From assembly GCA_963745405.1 (NCBI GenBank), contig CAVUWY010000002.1, positions 930,001 to 994,000 of the forward strand: a stretch of 64,000 bases of DNA, in the 5' to 3' direction. Numbering within the stretch: position 1 is the stretch's first letter; each line of letters begins with the position of its first letter. Positions 40,878-49,996 of this stretch are shown one piece after another. Below the pieces are notes generated by a model. That model worked only from the letters and a program-made list of their open reading frames with translations, had not been told where the DNA came from and ran no database searches. The stretch comes from C-114 sp963745405. Its GTDB lineage: Bacteria; Chloroflexota; Limnocylindria; Limnocylindrales; CSP1-4. A program made the position numbers and the translations under genes.

Positions 40878-41144
40878 TCAGCTTCGACGAAGGCCTCGCG
40901 AACCGGTGAAGAGACCGGCCACGAAGATGACCCCGATCGCCCCGATCGTCGCGATGACGATGCTCTCGATGTTGATGCCGTTCACGGAGCCCGTCTTGAG
41001 CACGCTCGTGGCGACGAATCCGCCGACGAAGCCGCCGACGACGCCGAGCGCGACCATCATGAGCAGGCCCCCTCGAGTCCCCATGATCTGATCCGCGATG
41101 AAGCCGGCGATGGCGCCGACGACGATCCAGGCGATGAAGCCCAT
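40878..41144 (-). CDS. GlsB/YeaQ/YmgE-family stress membrane protein
   Basis: 88 residues. Three membrane helices with the family's glycine-rich pattern: MGFIAWIVVGAIAGFIADQI, GGLLMMVALGVVGGFVGGFV and SIVIATIGAIGVIFVAGLF. Members are transglycosylase-associated, stress-induced inner-membrane proteins of unclear mechanism. AAGGAA precedes the ATG. The neighbours on the same strand are also small membrane proteins. Confidence 0.9.
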   Translation of the reverse strand: MGFIAWIVVGAIAGFIADQIMGTRGGLLMMVALGVVGGFVGGFVATSVLKTGSVNGINIESIVIATIGAIGVIFVAGLFTGSRGLRRS

Positions 41145-41252
41145 CGATCTACATTCCTTCCGAGGTCGCACGGCTGGTCCAGCCGGCGAAGTGCGCGGGC
41201 GAACCTGCCCGCATTCGGGACCGCACTGCGGTCGGTTCGAGGCGGAGTCGGT

Positions 41253-41654
41253 TCAGGCCGGCTCGCGCCGGAAGATGCCGACGGCCCAGAGGACGATCAA
41301 CTCGAGGATCGTCCAGCCGACGAGGGCGACGATCGCGGTGATATCGAGGGTCGATCCGGCAGCGTGGAGGGAATCGGTGCGGAGGATCCCTTCGAACGGA
41401 GCGACGAACACCTGGCTGACGTTGAGGATCGCCGCGACGATGCCGTTGGCCTCTCTCGCATCGAGGAGGAGCAGCACGATGCGGGCACCGATCACGATCT
41501 GGATGAGCCCGAACACGAGGACGATGACACGCCGCGCCAGCTCGGAGGCCCCGGGGCGTCCGGTCGTGGTGTGGCTGATGTCGGTGCGAACCGTCTCCTG
41601 GGGCAGCGCGGGGCCCTCGGTGACGACGGTCCGGTCGACCTGGTCGATGGTCAT
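41253..41654 (-). CDS. YggT-like small membrane protein
   Basis: 133 residues from ATG 41654 (GGAGAA five bases upstream). A hydrophilic head of about 45 residues, then helices RVIVLVFGLIQIVIGARIVL and TAIVALVGWTILELIVLWAV, with a loop holding NVSQVFVAPFEGILR, which resembles YggT/YlmG repeats (P-F motif). Preceded by a promoter-like 40-bp block that is duplicated at 42902-42941. Confidence 0.75.
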   Translation of the reverse strand: MTIDQVDRTVVTEGPALPQETVRTDISHTTTGRPGASELARRVIVLVFGLIQIVIGARIVLLLLDAREANGIVAAILNVSQVFVAPFEGILRTDSLHAAGSTLDITAIVALVGWTILELIVLWAVGIFRREPA

Positions 41655-41738
41655 TGCTTCTCCGATGCGTTGCATGGCATCCGGGGAAGCGGGGTCTGAT
41701 GACCACCGCCGGGCTATACGCCGGCCACTACCGTCCCA

Positions 41739-41778
41739 GCAGTGAACCACAGGCCTGCGCTATTGTCAACTGTAGTTT
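41739..41778 (-). promoter_or_regulatory. 40-bp promoter-like block, copy 1
   Basis: On the minus strand it starts AAACTACAGTTGACA (with -35-like TTGACA) and, after a 17-base partly conserved spacer, ends TTCACTGC. The same block is at 42902-42941 on the plus strand with about 33 of 40 positions identical. It points at the YggT-like gene, about 85 bases before its ATG. On the other side a second ACTGTAG copy occurs at 41789-41795. Confidence 0.6.
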
Positions 41779-41801
41779 TACTAACTCACTGTAGATACTC
41801 C

Positions 41802-42355
41802 TTAGGCTGTCTCCCGCGGGCGGCCGACTCTCGGCGCGATCCCCGACCAGAATTCGACCGCGGCGGCCTCGTAGAGCAGGCCCATCCGCAGCGTCTCCCC
41901 ACGCCAGTGCTCGACGGTCCGCTGTCCGGTCCGGAGCGGCTCGCGCCCCGTTCGAGACGGCTCTCGTCCTCATAGGCGGCCAGCTTCGCCCGATGGATGG
42001 CCAGCTGCCGGTCCGCGATGTGCAGGCGCGCCTCGTCGGAGGCCAGATCGCTGAAGAAGAGCTGGAGGAGCCCCAGGTCGCGCAATTCGGTCGCCGCATC
42101 GGACGGTCGGTCGAGCCAGGCGATGACCGCCGCTTCTCCGAGCGCCGTGATGGTGAAGACGCGCCGCCGCCGACCTTCCGTCTCCCGCGTCTCCACGACG
42201 TGGCCCAGGGCAGCCAGGCGGGGCGGCTCGGTGTACAGCAGGGTGTGCGGGAACGACCAGACGTTTCCGAGCGTGGCGCGGACGTGTCGCTCGATCGGAC
42301 GAGTGGTCAACGGCCGCCTGACCGAGCACTGGGGCCTCGTCTCTGAGCTGAGCAT
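41802..42355 (-). pseudogene. decayed PadR-family regulator gene
   Basis: Fragments of a PadR winged-helix repressor spread over different frames. One frame reads RHVRATLGNVWSFPHTLLYT, EPPRLAALGHVVETRETEGR and the helical dimerisation part LQLFFSDLASDEARLHIADR. The C-terminal end typical of the family, VEHWRGETLRMGLLYEAAAV followed by EFWSGIAPRVGR, is in another frame (from 41915 to a TAA at 41802). At the N-terminus ETEAPVLG-like residues also appear only in a shifted frame after MLSSET. At least two indels are therefore needed. Probably a pseudogene, or a badly sequenced gene. Confidence 0.65.
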
Positions 42356-42431
42356 GCTCGTTCAGCTCGACGTCATCGCGGCGCCGGGACGGGTCGCCGT
42401 CACGGTCTAGACGTTTCTCGAAGACGTCGCT

Positions 42432-42463
42432 GGAGGGCTCCGGCGGAGACGCCGGGGCCCTCC
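42432..42463 (-). terminator. hairpin terminator downstream of the XRE gene
   Basis: GGAGGGCTCCGGCG (42432-42445) pairs with CGCCGGGGCCCTCC (42450-42463) over 14 positions, one G-T wobble, loop GAGA. It lies 34 bases past the stop of the minus-strand XRE gene. No clear T run. Confidence 0.55.
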
Positions 42464-42496
42464 CTGCGTCCCGGCCGGGCCTGAGTCGACGGTGAG

Positions 42497-42868
42497 TCAG
42501 CCGGCGGCGGCAGCGCGCGCCGTTCGCCGGCGGGCGCGATACCAGGCGAGATACTCGAGGAGTTCGTCGCGTTCGTCGTCGGTCAGATCGGCGAACAGGG
42601 CCGCACCGACGGTTCCGGCTACATCGCGATCGGGCTCGCCGGCCTCGCCGGGCACGCGATAGCCGCTGAGGCGCATGAGCTCCGCGTACGGCACGCCGAG
42701 CGCCTCGCCCAACTGGGAGAGGACGTGCGGCGAGGGCTTCCGCACGGCGTCGTTCTCGAGCTTGCTGAGATAAGCCGCCGATATCCCGGCTGACCGCGCG
42801 GCGTCAACGGCGGACAGGCCGCGGACCTCGCGCGCCTGCCTGAGCACCGCTCCGAAGGATCCTGACAT
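42497..42868 (-). CDS. XRE-family transcriptional regulator
   Basis: 123 residues. Helix-turn-helix at about 7-62: FGAVLRQAREVRGLSAVDAA, RSAGISAAYLSKLENDAVRK, PSPHVLSQLGEALGVPY. The C-terminal 50 residues (FADLTDDERDELLEYLAWYR) form a short acidic helix ending in an Arg/Ala tail. It is divergently placed beside one copy of the duplicated 40-bp block, so it is the best candidate to bind it. A ribosome site GGAG is ten bases before ATG 42868. Confidence 0.88.
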   Translation of the reverse strand: MSGSFGAVLRQAREVRGLSAVDAARSAGISAAYLSKLENDAVRKPSPHVLSQLGEALGVPYAELMRLSGYRVPGEAGEPDRDVAGTVGAALFADLTDDERDELLEYLAWYRARRRTARAAAAG

Positions 42869-42901
42869 TCGTCATGGCTCCATATCAACAGTGGGATAAC
42901 G

Positions 42902-42941
42902 AAACTACAGTTGACACTAGCACGGTCTCGTGGTTCACTGC
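42902..42941 (+). promoter_or_regulatory. 40-bp promoter-like block, copy 2
   Basis: Starts AAACTACAGTTGACA and ends TGGTTCACTGC, in the gap between the XRE gene and the plus-strand membrane protein at 43043. The -35-like TTGACA is at 42911-42916, 17 bases before TTCACT. See copy 1 at 41739-41778. The pair may share a sigma factor or the XRE regulator. Confidence 0.6.
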
Positions 42942-43042
42942 AAGCAGACGCCGTCACCAGAGTGACGCCGGACCGCGGTCTCGAGACCGTCACCCGAGCG
43001 TCCGCTCAGCGAGTGCTGGATGGCGTGAAAGGCTCGGCCCCG

Positions 43043-43792
43043 ATGACCTCCCTCCAGGTGTTCCTCCTCGCGATCGGGGCGACGATCGCCCTTGCGGTTT
43101 TCCGCACGGCCAGGGCCGACACCGATCGGTCTCCGCTTCCGGACGGCAAGGCCAAGTACGCCGTCATCCTGGCCTTCCTGTTCCTTCCGCCGCTCGTGCT
43201 CGGCGCCCTCGTCGGTCCTCCGACGACGACCGTGGCGCCGATCCGCGGTACGCCCGGGCTCCTCCCCTACCTGGCCGTGATCATCACCCTCGCGACGATC
43301 ATGTGGATCGTGGCGACGACGATCCGCTTGATTGCGCCCGGCCGGTCTCCGCGACTGCTCCTCATCGCGCTCTCGGGCAGCGAGGAGGATCCCGACGACT
43401 TCCCGTTCGACCCGCCACTCACCCCGGAGCTGGATGCGGCCGTCACCAAGGTCGACCGGCACAACGCGGTCTTTCCGCGCGGCTCCACCTTCCCGGCCCA
43501 GATCGATCGACCGGCCTTCCGTTCTGAATGGCACGCCCTCGAATCCGCGACCTCCGCGCTCGAGGCCCGCATCGCCGAGGACCGTCGCAACGGGGTCCTC
43601 GTGGCGTCGAGCGCGACCGCCACCGCCGGCGACGCGAGGAGTCGACTGGAGACCCTGCGGCGACTGGCCTTCGATCACAACCAGGCCTGGGCGGTCCGGC
43701 TCGGACCGCAGACGACCAGGCTTACCGACCGCTGGCCCGCCTTTCGCACGGCTGCGGTTTCCGCCACCGCCGACCATGGAACAGAGGTCTGA
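43043..43792 (+). CDS. membrane protein of unknown function
   Basis: 249 residues from ATG 43043 (GAAAGG ten bases upstream). Three hydrophobic segments: LQVFLLAIGATIALAVF, YAVILAFLFLPPLVLGALVG and LLPYLAVIITLATIMWIVAT; then a soluble region of about 140 residues with DPDDFPFDPPLTPELDAAVT, paired helices (ESATSALEARIAEDRRNGV) and ending TAAVSATADHGTEV. No family recognised. It is transcribed away from the XRE gene, presumably from the 40-bp block. Confidence 0.65.
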   Translation: MTSLQVFLLAIGATIALAVFRTARADTDRSPLPDGKAKYAVILAFLFLPPLVLGALVGPPTTTVAPIRGTPGLLPYLAVIITLATIMWIVATTIRLIAPGRSPRLLLIALSGSEEDPDDFPFDPPLTPELDAAVTKVDRHNAVFPRGSTFPAQIDRPAFRSEWHALESATSALEARIAEDRRNGVLVASSATATAGDARSRLETLRRLAFDHNQAWAVRLGPQTTRLTDRWPAFRTAAVSATADHGTEV

Positions 43793-43938
43793 GACGCTGG
43801 CCGGATATCAGAACCTCGTGACGCCGTTGCTCGGCGTCCCAGGGCACGCCCGCATCGACACGAAGGGCGGGCCGCTCCCCCAGCCCCCGGCAGCCCCCGC
43901 CGGCTGACGCCGCGGCACGGGCCGCCGCCGAAGCCCGG

Positions 43939-43972
43939 AGCGCCGTTCCTTCTCATCAGGAGGGACGGCGCT
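43939..43972 (+). terminator. possible hairpin terminator
   Basis: AGCGCCGT (43939-43946) pairs with ACGGCGCT (43965-43972), with further imperfect pairing of TTCCT and AGGAGGG inside. It lies 146 bases past the membrane protein stop; no T run. Confidence 0.35.
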
Positions 43973-44080
43973 TCGCTGTGGATCCGCCGACCGGCGTGTA
44001 AGCCTTCCGAAAGGGAGATGCCTGAGAATCGCCGGCATGACCACCGATGATCGGCTGCCGACCGCCCCGGGCAACCACCG

Positions 44081-44263
44081 ATGACCGACCTCGACGACGT
44101 CCAGGTCGGGCGCGTCCTCAGCCGGCGCGAGGTCCTCCTCCTGTTCGGCGCAGCGGGTACGGCGACCGTCCTGGCTGGCTGCGCCCCGGGCGCCGCCGGC
44201 TCGAGTCGCAGGCCCGTTCGGCGGACCGACAAAGGATCGATCAGAAGTCGCGCCGGCCGATGA
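44081..44263 (+). pseudogene. truncated Tat-signal protein (dioxygenase-like leader)
   Basis: 60 residues: VGRVLSRREVLLLFGAAGTA then TVLAGCAPG is a twin-arginine-type signal (SRREVLLLF) with a lipobox-like LAGC, as found at the front of secreted intradiol dioxygenase-like proteins. After GAAGSSRRPVRRTDKG the sequence stops, 23 bases into the 3' end of the convergent VOC gene, so the mature enzyme is missing. Either a remnant cut by rearrangement, or a very short lipoprotein. Confidence 0.5.
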
Positions 44264-44639
44264 AGTGCGCCTCGACCTCGGGGCGGCTGCGCTCGTAGAC
44301 CGCGATGCGGTGCCCGCCGGGCAGGCTGAATGAGACGCATGGTCCCTGGGGGATCTCGAGCGTCCGCTCGCGCTGCCAGCCGCGGGCATCGAGCGTGGCG
44401 AGCGTCGCCTCGAGGTCGGCGACCCGGTAGACGAGGATCGGCCGATCGCCGTCGAGGTGGTCTGTGAGGAGCACCCGCGGCGATCCCTCCGCCAGCTCGA
44501 TCATGGCGACTCGCGTTCCCATCGCATCGATGGCGAACAGGAGGCGCCCGCCGAGGACCTCGACGAAGGCGCCCAGGTCTGCCGCGACGTCACGGCTCGG
44601 GGTATACAGGTAGTCGAGGGCTTCGAACGGCAGGGTCAT
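44241..44639 (-). CDS. VOC/glyoxalase-like protein
   Basis: 132 residues, one vicinal-oxygen-chelate domain: FEALDYLYTPSRDVAADLGA, FAIDAMGTRVAMIEL, RPILVYRVADLEATLATLDA and GPCVSFSLPGGHRIAVYE. The last element holds the typical metal-site Glu. Substrate unknown. Start ATG 44639; GACGAT six bases upstream resembles the leaderless pattern. Confidence 0.82.
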   Translation of the reverse strand: MTLPFEALDYLYTPSRDVAADLGAFVEVLGGRLLFAIDAMGTRVAMIELAEGSPRVLLTDHLDGDRPILVYRVADLEATLATLDARGWQRERTLEIPQGPCVSFSLPGGHRIAVYERSRPEVEAHFIGRRDF

Positions 44640-44683
44640 CGCCTCATCGTCTCTTGGTCGCGCGCGACCCGCGACCGCGCGGA

Positions 44684-45256
44684 TCAGCAGGTGATGTCGC
44701 CGACATCGCCGGTCACGGTCCCGTTGATCGTCAGCGAGCCCTTGAGATGGATGACGGTACCGTCGGATCCGGTCACGTCGGAGTCGACGGCGATACCGCA
44801 CACCGTCGGGCTACCGGCGACCTGCTTGACGGTCTGGGTCCCGCCGTTCCCGCTGAACGGTGACGCGTCCGCGAGCTTCGGGACGCCGACCGTGAAGGTG
44901 ATCGAGCCGTCCGTGTCGACCAGGAGATCCCCGAAGGAGCCCTTGTCGGAGGTCAGGACCACCTCACCTGGGTCGACCGTGTTGGGCGGCTGCCAGGTCC
45001 ACGTCGCGGCATACGCACCCGACGACACGATGCTGCCGGTGACCGTCCCGGTAGTGCCGCTCGCGGAGGCGCCGGCCGTGGAGGCGCCGGCCGTGCCCGT
45101 GTCGGTCGGCCCGATGGCCTCGGTCGGCGCCGCACTCGGGGTCGATGACTGAGCAGCCGGTCCGCCTCCGCCGGGTGCCGGCGTCGAGGAACCGCTGCAG
45201 GCCCCGACGAAGACGGCAAGCGCCAGCACGACGACGACACGGAGCCATCGACTCAT
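44684..45256 (-). CDS. predicted lipoprotein
   Basis: 190 residues. Signal peptide RWLRVVVVLALAVFVGAC with lipobox VGAC (Cys near 20), then an Ala/Thr/Ser-rich linker to about 75 and a compact beta-rich domain (TVTGSIVSSGAYAATWTWQP, LLVDTDGSITFTVGVP, VIHLKGSLTINGTVTGDVGD) with two Cys (PTVCGIAV and the terminal ITC) that could pair. Probably anchored outside the membrane; no family recognised. The ribosome site GGAGGT is about eight bases before the ATG and TATCGT further upstream may be its -10. Confidence 0.8.
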   Translation of the reverse strand: MSRWLRVVVVLALAVFVGACSGSSTPAPGGGGPAAQSSTPSAAPTEAIGPTDTGTAGASTAGASASGTTGTVTGSIVSSGAYAATWTWQPPNTVDPGEVVLTSDKGSFGDLLVDTDGSITFTVGVPKLADASPFSGNGGTQTVKQVAGSPTVCGIAVDSDVTGSDGTVIHLKGSLTINGTVTGDVGDITC

Positions 45257-45322
45257 CGGGACACCTCCGTCCGGAACGATACCCCCGGTACGCGCGCAGC
45301 GAGACCGGCCTTGCGTCGTCGA

Positions 45323-46441
45323 TCAAGCGGGCGCCGCGGCCTCGGTCCCCTCCCGCTCCCGGGCCTCGTGCTCGGCATCGATCTGGGGCGTGAGGACGCG
45401 CACCGTCTCCGCGAAGAGCACGTCGAGCGAATCGGCCATGCCGTTGAGGATCGCCCGCTCGCGGGCCGTCCGCGGCGCGGCGTAGAGCATGCGGACCACG
45501 GTCCCGTCGGTCGTCGGCTCGAAGTCGATCGTGGACAGGAACTTCACCGGACCCGCGGGGGTCGGCAGGGTATTGCGCTGGGTCAGGTAGTCGAATGGGC
45601 GCCAGTCGAGGATCTCCTCGACGACGGCCTCCTTGCCGTGCATGCAATGGGTCGTCGCACCGATGCCGCGCCGGTCGCCGACCCCTTCGAGGACGACCCC
45701 GGTGATCCCGGGCTGCCAGCCGAGCCGCCGGCCCGGCGCGGTCAGGAACTCCCAGGCGAGCTGGGGCGGCGCCTTCGTCCTGATCGTGACGGTGAACCGC
45801 GCATCGGCGGGCTTCACGATCATCCGCCGCTGGCGTTCCTCGTCCTGCCAGCGGCGCTCGAGGTCATGGACCCAGCCGTCGACGTCACCGACGAATTCAT
45901 ACGACTCCCGGTGCGGCACCATGCCGAGCGGCCCCGGGCCGATGCCCGCTCCAACGATCGCGGCATCGCTGAAGAGCGCGTACGCCGGGACACCGAGCTC
46001 TTCCACGACCGAGTTCTTGAGCAACCGATGGACGACGATGACGTCGGTGCCGACGAGCTCCTCCCAGCCGGCCATCCGCTGGCGGGCGACCTCGCCGGCG
46101 TGGACGACGAACTTGAGGTTGAGGTCGGGTATCCGGGTGCACGCGTTGCACTCGCACGAGGTCGCCTGGCGGACGTCGCGACGGCGGCGGCGGAAGCCGA
46201 AGTAGCACCGTTCGATCGTGTCGAGCAGCAGGGATGCGTCGAGCCGCTCCGTCGGCGCGGTGACGAACGCGGCGTCGCCCTCGAGCTTGGCCAGCCGGAA
46301 CGTCGGGCGGAGGGCGGTGACCACCGTGCCCACGAGGTCGGCCAGGATGTCCTGCGCGTGATCGAGCTCGACCCCGGCGAGATAGCTCGTGTAGCCGGAG
46401 ATGTCGGCGATGACAAGGCTGAGCGACTCGGACCGAAGCAC
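45323..46441 (-). CDS. DUF2652 cyclase-like domain fused to SRPBCC domain
   Basis: 372 residues from GTG 46441, chosen because the conserved domain begins there (SLSLVIADISGYTSYLAGVE). The N-terminal half resembles class III nucleotide cyclases (DISGYT, LEGDAAFVTAP) and carries the DUF2652-type Cys cluster SCECNACTRIPDLNLKFVVH. The C-terminal half (about 235-365) is an SRPBCC ligand-binding domain (RFTVTIRTKAPPQLAWEFLT, APGRRLGWQPGI). Whether it cyclises nucleotides is doubtful. It is divergent from another cyclase-domain gene, 172 bases apart. Confidence 0.78.
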   Translation of the reverse strand: MLRSESLSLVIADISGYTSYLAGVELDHAQDILADLVGTVVTALRPTFRLAKLEGDAAFVTAPTERLDASLLLDTIERCYFGFRRRRRDVRQATSCECNACTRIPDLNLKFVVHAGEVARQRMAGWEELVGTDVIVVHRLLKNSVVEELGVPAYALFSDAAIVGAGIGPGPLGMVPHRESYEFVGDVDGWVHDLERRWQDEERQRRMIVKPADARFTVTIRTKAPPQLAWEFLTAPGRRLGWQPGITGVVLEGVGDRRGIGATTHCMHGKEAVVEEILDWRPFDYLTQRNTLPTPAGPVKFLSTIDFEPTTDGTVVRMLYAAPRTARERAILNGMADSLDVLFAETVRVLTPQIDAEHEAREREGTEAAAPA

Positions 46442-46613
46442 GTTCCCCCGCCGCGAGCGTGGTCTGACGACGAGAGTGTAGAGGTCGGCTGGCGGGCTGA
46501 CGAACGCAGGCGACGACTCATGGGCCGACGCGCGCGGCGCGCCGGCCGTCGATACTGTGCTTCCTGCAGGGCGTGTCGAGCAGTCCGCCCGCGGCGAGCC
46601 CGAGACCTCGAGG

Positions 46614-49600
46614 ATGACGACGAAGCGCCAGCGCGCCGACACCGGGCGATCCGTCACGACGATCCTGTTCACCGACATCGTCGGTTCGACGGAGACCGCC
46701 GCCTCGGTCGGCGATGCGGCCTGGAAGTCGCTCCTGGCCCGCTACTACGCCATGGTCCGGAACCGGCTCGTCCGCTACGGCGGCCGCGAGATCGACACCG
46801 CCGGCGACGGCCTCTTCGCAAGCTTCCCCGCGCCGGCCGACGCGGTCCGCTGCGCCCACTCCATCCGGATCGGCGCGGGCGAGCTCGGGATCGCGGTCCG
46901 GTCGGGGATCCACGTCGGTGAGACGGAGACGATCGAGGGCAAGGTCGGCGGCATCGCCGTCCACATCGGAGCCAGGATCGCGGCGACGGCCGGGCCTGGC
47001 GAGGTCCTGGTCTCGAACACAGTGCGGGACCTCGTCGAGGGCTCCGGCCTGCGGTTCGAGGATCGGGGCGAGGCCACGCTCAAGGGCGTCCCCGGCACGC
47101 GCCGCCTCTACCTCGGCGGTACCGGAACGATCGACCAACCGGACAGACGACGACACAGCCGGGTGCTCGGGTCGAACGGCGCGCACCCGGTCGAGGTGGC
47201 TCGGGCTCGCCGTGGTGGAGGTCATCGTCCTCGTCGCGGTAACGAGCTTCCTGGTGCTCCCTGGCCCGGCTCGCCCCGCTCCGACCTCGGCGCCCGCCAC
47301 CGCCGCGGTCCAGGACGCGATCGTGGTCGGCGCGGACATGATCGCGAGCGTCGGATCGAACCGCACTGTCGCAGCGGCGGTCGCGGTGGGGGCTCAGCCG
47401 AGCGGCATCGCGTTCTCGGACGACGGATCCGCCTGGGTGACCAACACGACCGATGAGACCGTCACGCGGCTCGACCCCGACACGGGTACGGTCATCCAGA
47501 CCATCCACGGACTCGGCCCGAGCCCGACCGGGGTCGCGGTCGGCGACGGCGCGGTCTGGGTGGCCGATTCCGGCGGGCGAACCGTGTCGCGGATCAACCC
47601 CGCAACGAACACTGTGGTCAAGCAATACACCGTCGGTAATGCGCCGAGCGGGATCGCGGCGACCGATGGCGCGATATGGATCGCCGATCGGCTGGACGGC
47701 ACCCTCGTCGAGCTCGATCCGGATTCGGGTTCGATCGTCAAGAGCATCCCGGTCGGCCTGTCGCCGACCGGCGTCGCGGTCGGGGCCGGATCGATCTGGG
47801 TCTCCGACTTCGACGGTGCGACCGTCCTGCGGGTCGACCCGAAGGACGGGCATGTCGACAGCCCTATCCGGGTCGGCAACGGAGCCTCGGCGATCGCGGC
47901 CACCGACAAGGCCGTCTGGGTGGCCAATCGGCGCGACGACTCCGTCTCGCACATCGATCCGACGACCGACTCGGTCGTCGCGACCATCCCCCTCGACGGC
48001 GAGCCGAACGGCCTGGCGGCGGGATCCGATCGCGTCTGGGTCGCAGTGCCGTCGGCTGCGAGCGTGACCGAGATCGACCCGACGACGAACGTCGTGCTCG
48101 GACGGGTGACCGTCGCTGCGAGCCCCGAGGCCGTGGCGGTCCGGGGTGATCAGCCCTACTTCACGACCGACCCGACCGAGCTCAGCCATCAGGGCGGCAC
48201 GCTCCGGATCGCGAGCGACAAGGACAGCCTCCTGAGCGGGGTCGACCCCACCTACGCTCCCGTGGAGGATGTCACCGGCGGCCGCCTGTTCCTCACGACG
48301 AACGATGGGCTCATCGCCTACCGACGGGTCGGGGGGATAGACGGCCAGCAGCTCGTGCCAGACCTCGCGACGAGCATCCCGAGCCCGACCGACAGAGGCC
48401 TCACCTACCGGTTCCAGCTCCGGTCGGGGGTCACGTACTCCGATGGCCAGGCACTGCGGGCGAGTGACGTCCTTCGAACGGCCGCCCGATCATTCGTGGC
48501 CTCGTCTACTACGCAGGAGAACGCGTTCGCCGGCGTTATCGGGGCGACTAATGCCTGCGCGACTCCCGGGAACGTCGGAGCGCCGGGCGAAACCGCCTCG
48601 GTGCCTGCCTCTTCGCCGACCCCGGCGTCGTCGAACGCTTCGTGCAACCTCGCGGAGGGCATCGTGGCAGACGACGGCGCGGGGACCGTCACGTTCCACC
48701 TCAAGGCACCCGATCCGTACTTCCTGTACAACCTCGCCCAGCCGTGGGCGTTCATCCTCCCGGCGAGCACGCCGATCGCGCGGAGCGCGACCCCGTTGCC
48801 GGCGACCGGTCCGTATGAGTTCGATCGGCTCGACCCGACCGGCGTCCACCTCAAGCGGAACCCGCGCTTCCACGTCTGGTCGAGCGACGCCCAGCCCGAT
48901 GGCTTCCCCGACGCCATCGAGTGGACGGTCGATCCCGACCCGGTGGGCGCGGTGATCGCAGGCCGGGCGGACTGGACCCCGGACGCCCTCACACCCGATC
49001 AGCTATCCACGGTCGAGACGACACTGACGGACCAGCTCCACATCGCCGCGTCGACCTCGACGTGGTTCGAGATGATGAATACGAAGCGAGCCCCGTTCGA
49101 CCGGATCGAGGTCCGCCAGGCCGTGAACCTGGCTGTCGATCGGGCCGCCGTCGCCGCGGCATTCGGCGGTGGGCTCGTTACATGCCAGGTGATTCCGCCG
49201 GGCTTCGCCGGCTACGCGCCGTACTGCCCCTACACGACCGAACCGGACGCGAGCCAGACATGGCGCGGTCCCGATCTCGCGACCGCCCGGGCGATGATCA
49301 GGAAAGCCGGCGTCGAGGGACAGACGAGTCACCGTATGGGGGCTGAAGGCCCAGGGCTTCGAGCAGGTGACCGAGTACTTCGTGAAGCTCCTCGACAGCC
49401 TCGGCTTCAAGGCCAAGGCGCACCTGGCGGACGCGGCTGCGTTCTTCGACGGCCTCGGGTCGCCGACGTCGGGCGTCTCGACCTCCCAGATGGCTGGCTA
49501 CTGGGCGAGCTCTCCGATCGCCTCGGGCGCCTCCGAGTTCCCGGGCTTCTTCACCTGTCCGGGCTTCCCGACCGATTCAGGGCTCGGCTATCCCAACCAC

Positions 49601-49843
49601 TTCTGCGATCCGGCCATCGACCAGGAGGTCGCCACAGGCCTGGCACTCGAAGCCCAGGGAGATGCGGACTCTCACGCCAAGGCGAACGCCATCTGGGTCA
49701 GGGTGGACCGGGAGATCGTCGACGCCGCCCCGGCCGTCACGCCGTTCTACCCGGTCGATGTCGATCTCCTCTCCAAGCGGACCGGCGGCTTCCAGCACCA
49801 CCCGTTCTGGAACATCCTGCTCGACCAGCTCTGGGTGCAGTGA
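46614..49843 (+). pseudogene. class III cyclase / membrane helix / YVTN propeller / family 5 solute-binding fusion, split by two frameshifts
   Basis: Frame 1 (ATG 46614): a cyclase domain with TTILFTDIVGSTETAASVGD, DTAGDGLFASFPAPADAV and GGIAVHIGARIAATAGPGEV (His where many cyclases have Asn). The frame shifts between 47110 and 47200; frame 2 has a membrane helix (LAVVEVIVLVAVTSFLVLPG), a six- to seven-blade YVTN-type propeller (repeats such as SPTGVAVGDGAVWVADSGGR) and a family 5 substrate-binding domain (LTYRFQLRSGVTYSDGQALR). A second shift at about 49312-49329: deleting one A in CAGACGAGTC restores GQRVTVWGLKAQGFEQV and the C-terminus to 49843. Intact, it would be about 1075 residues. Such fusions occur in Chloroflexota and Actinobacteria to my knowledge. 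Confidence 0.8.
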
Positions 49844-49996
49844 CCCACGTCCATGGGTGGGCTCGCGTCCGCACATCGAACATCTGTGCTACGCTTGCCG
49901 CTCGTCGCGGCTCTTTGCGACGGCTCCGCGTGGTCGACTCTTTTCGAACAGGCCGTGCGATCTGTGATCCCTGTTCGGGAATTTTGGGAGGTCGCC

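Noticed and set aside
41197..41216. Six-base hairpin GCGGGC/GCCCGC between two small membrane genes
   Set aside because: Short stem common by chance at this GC content; no T run.
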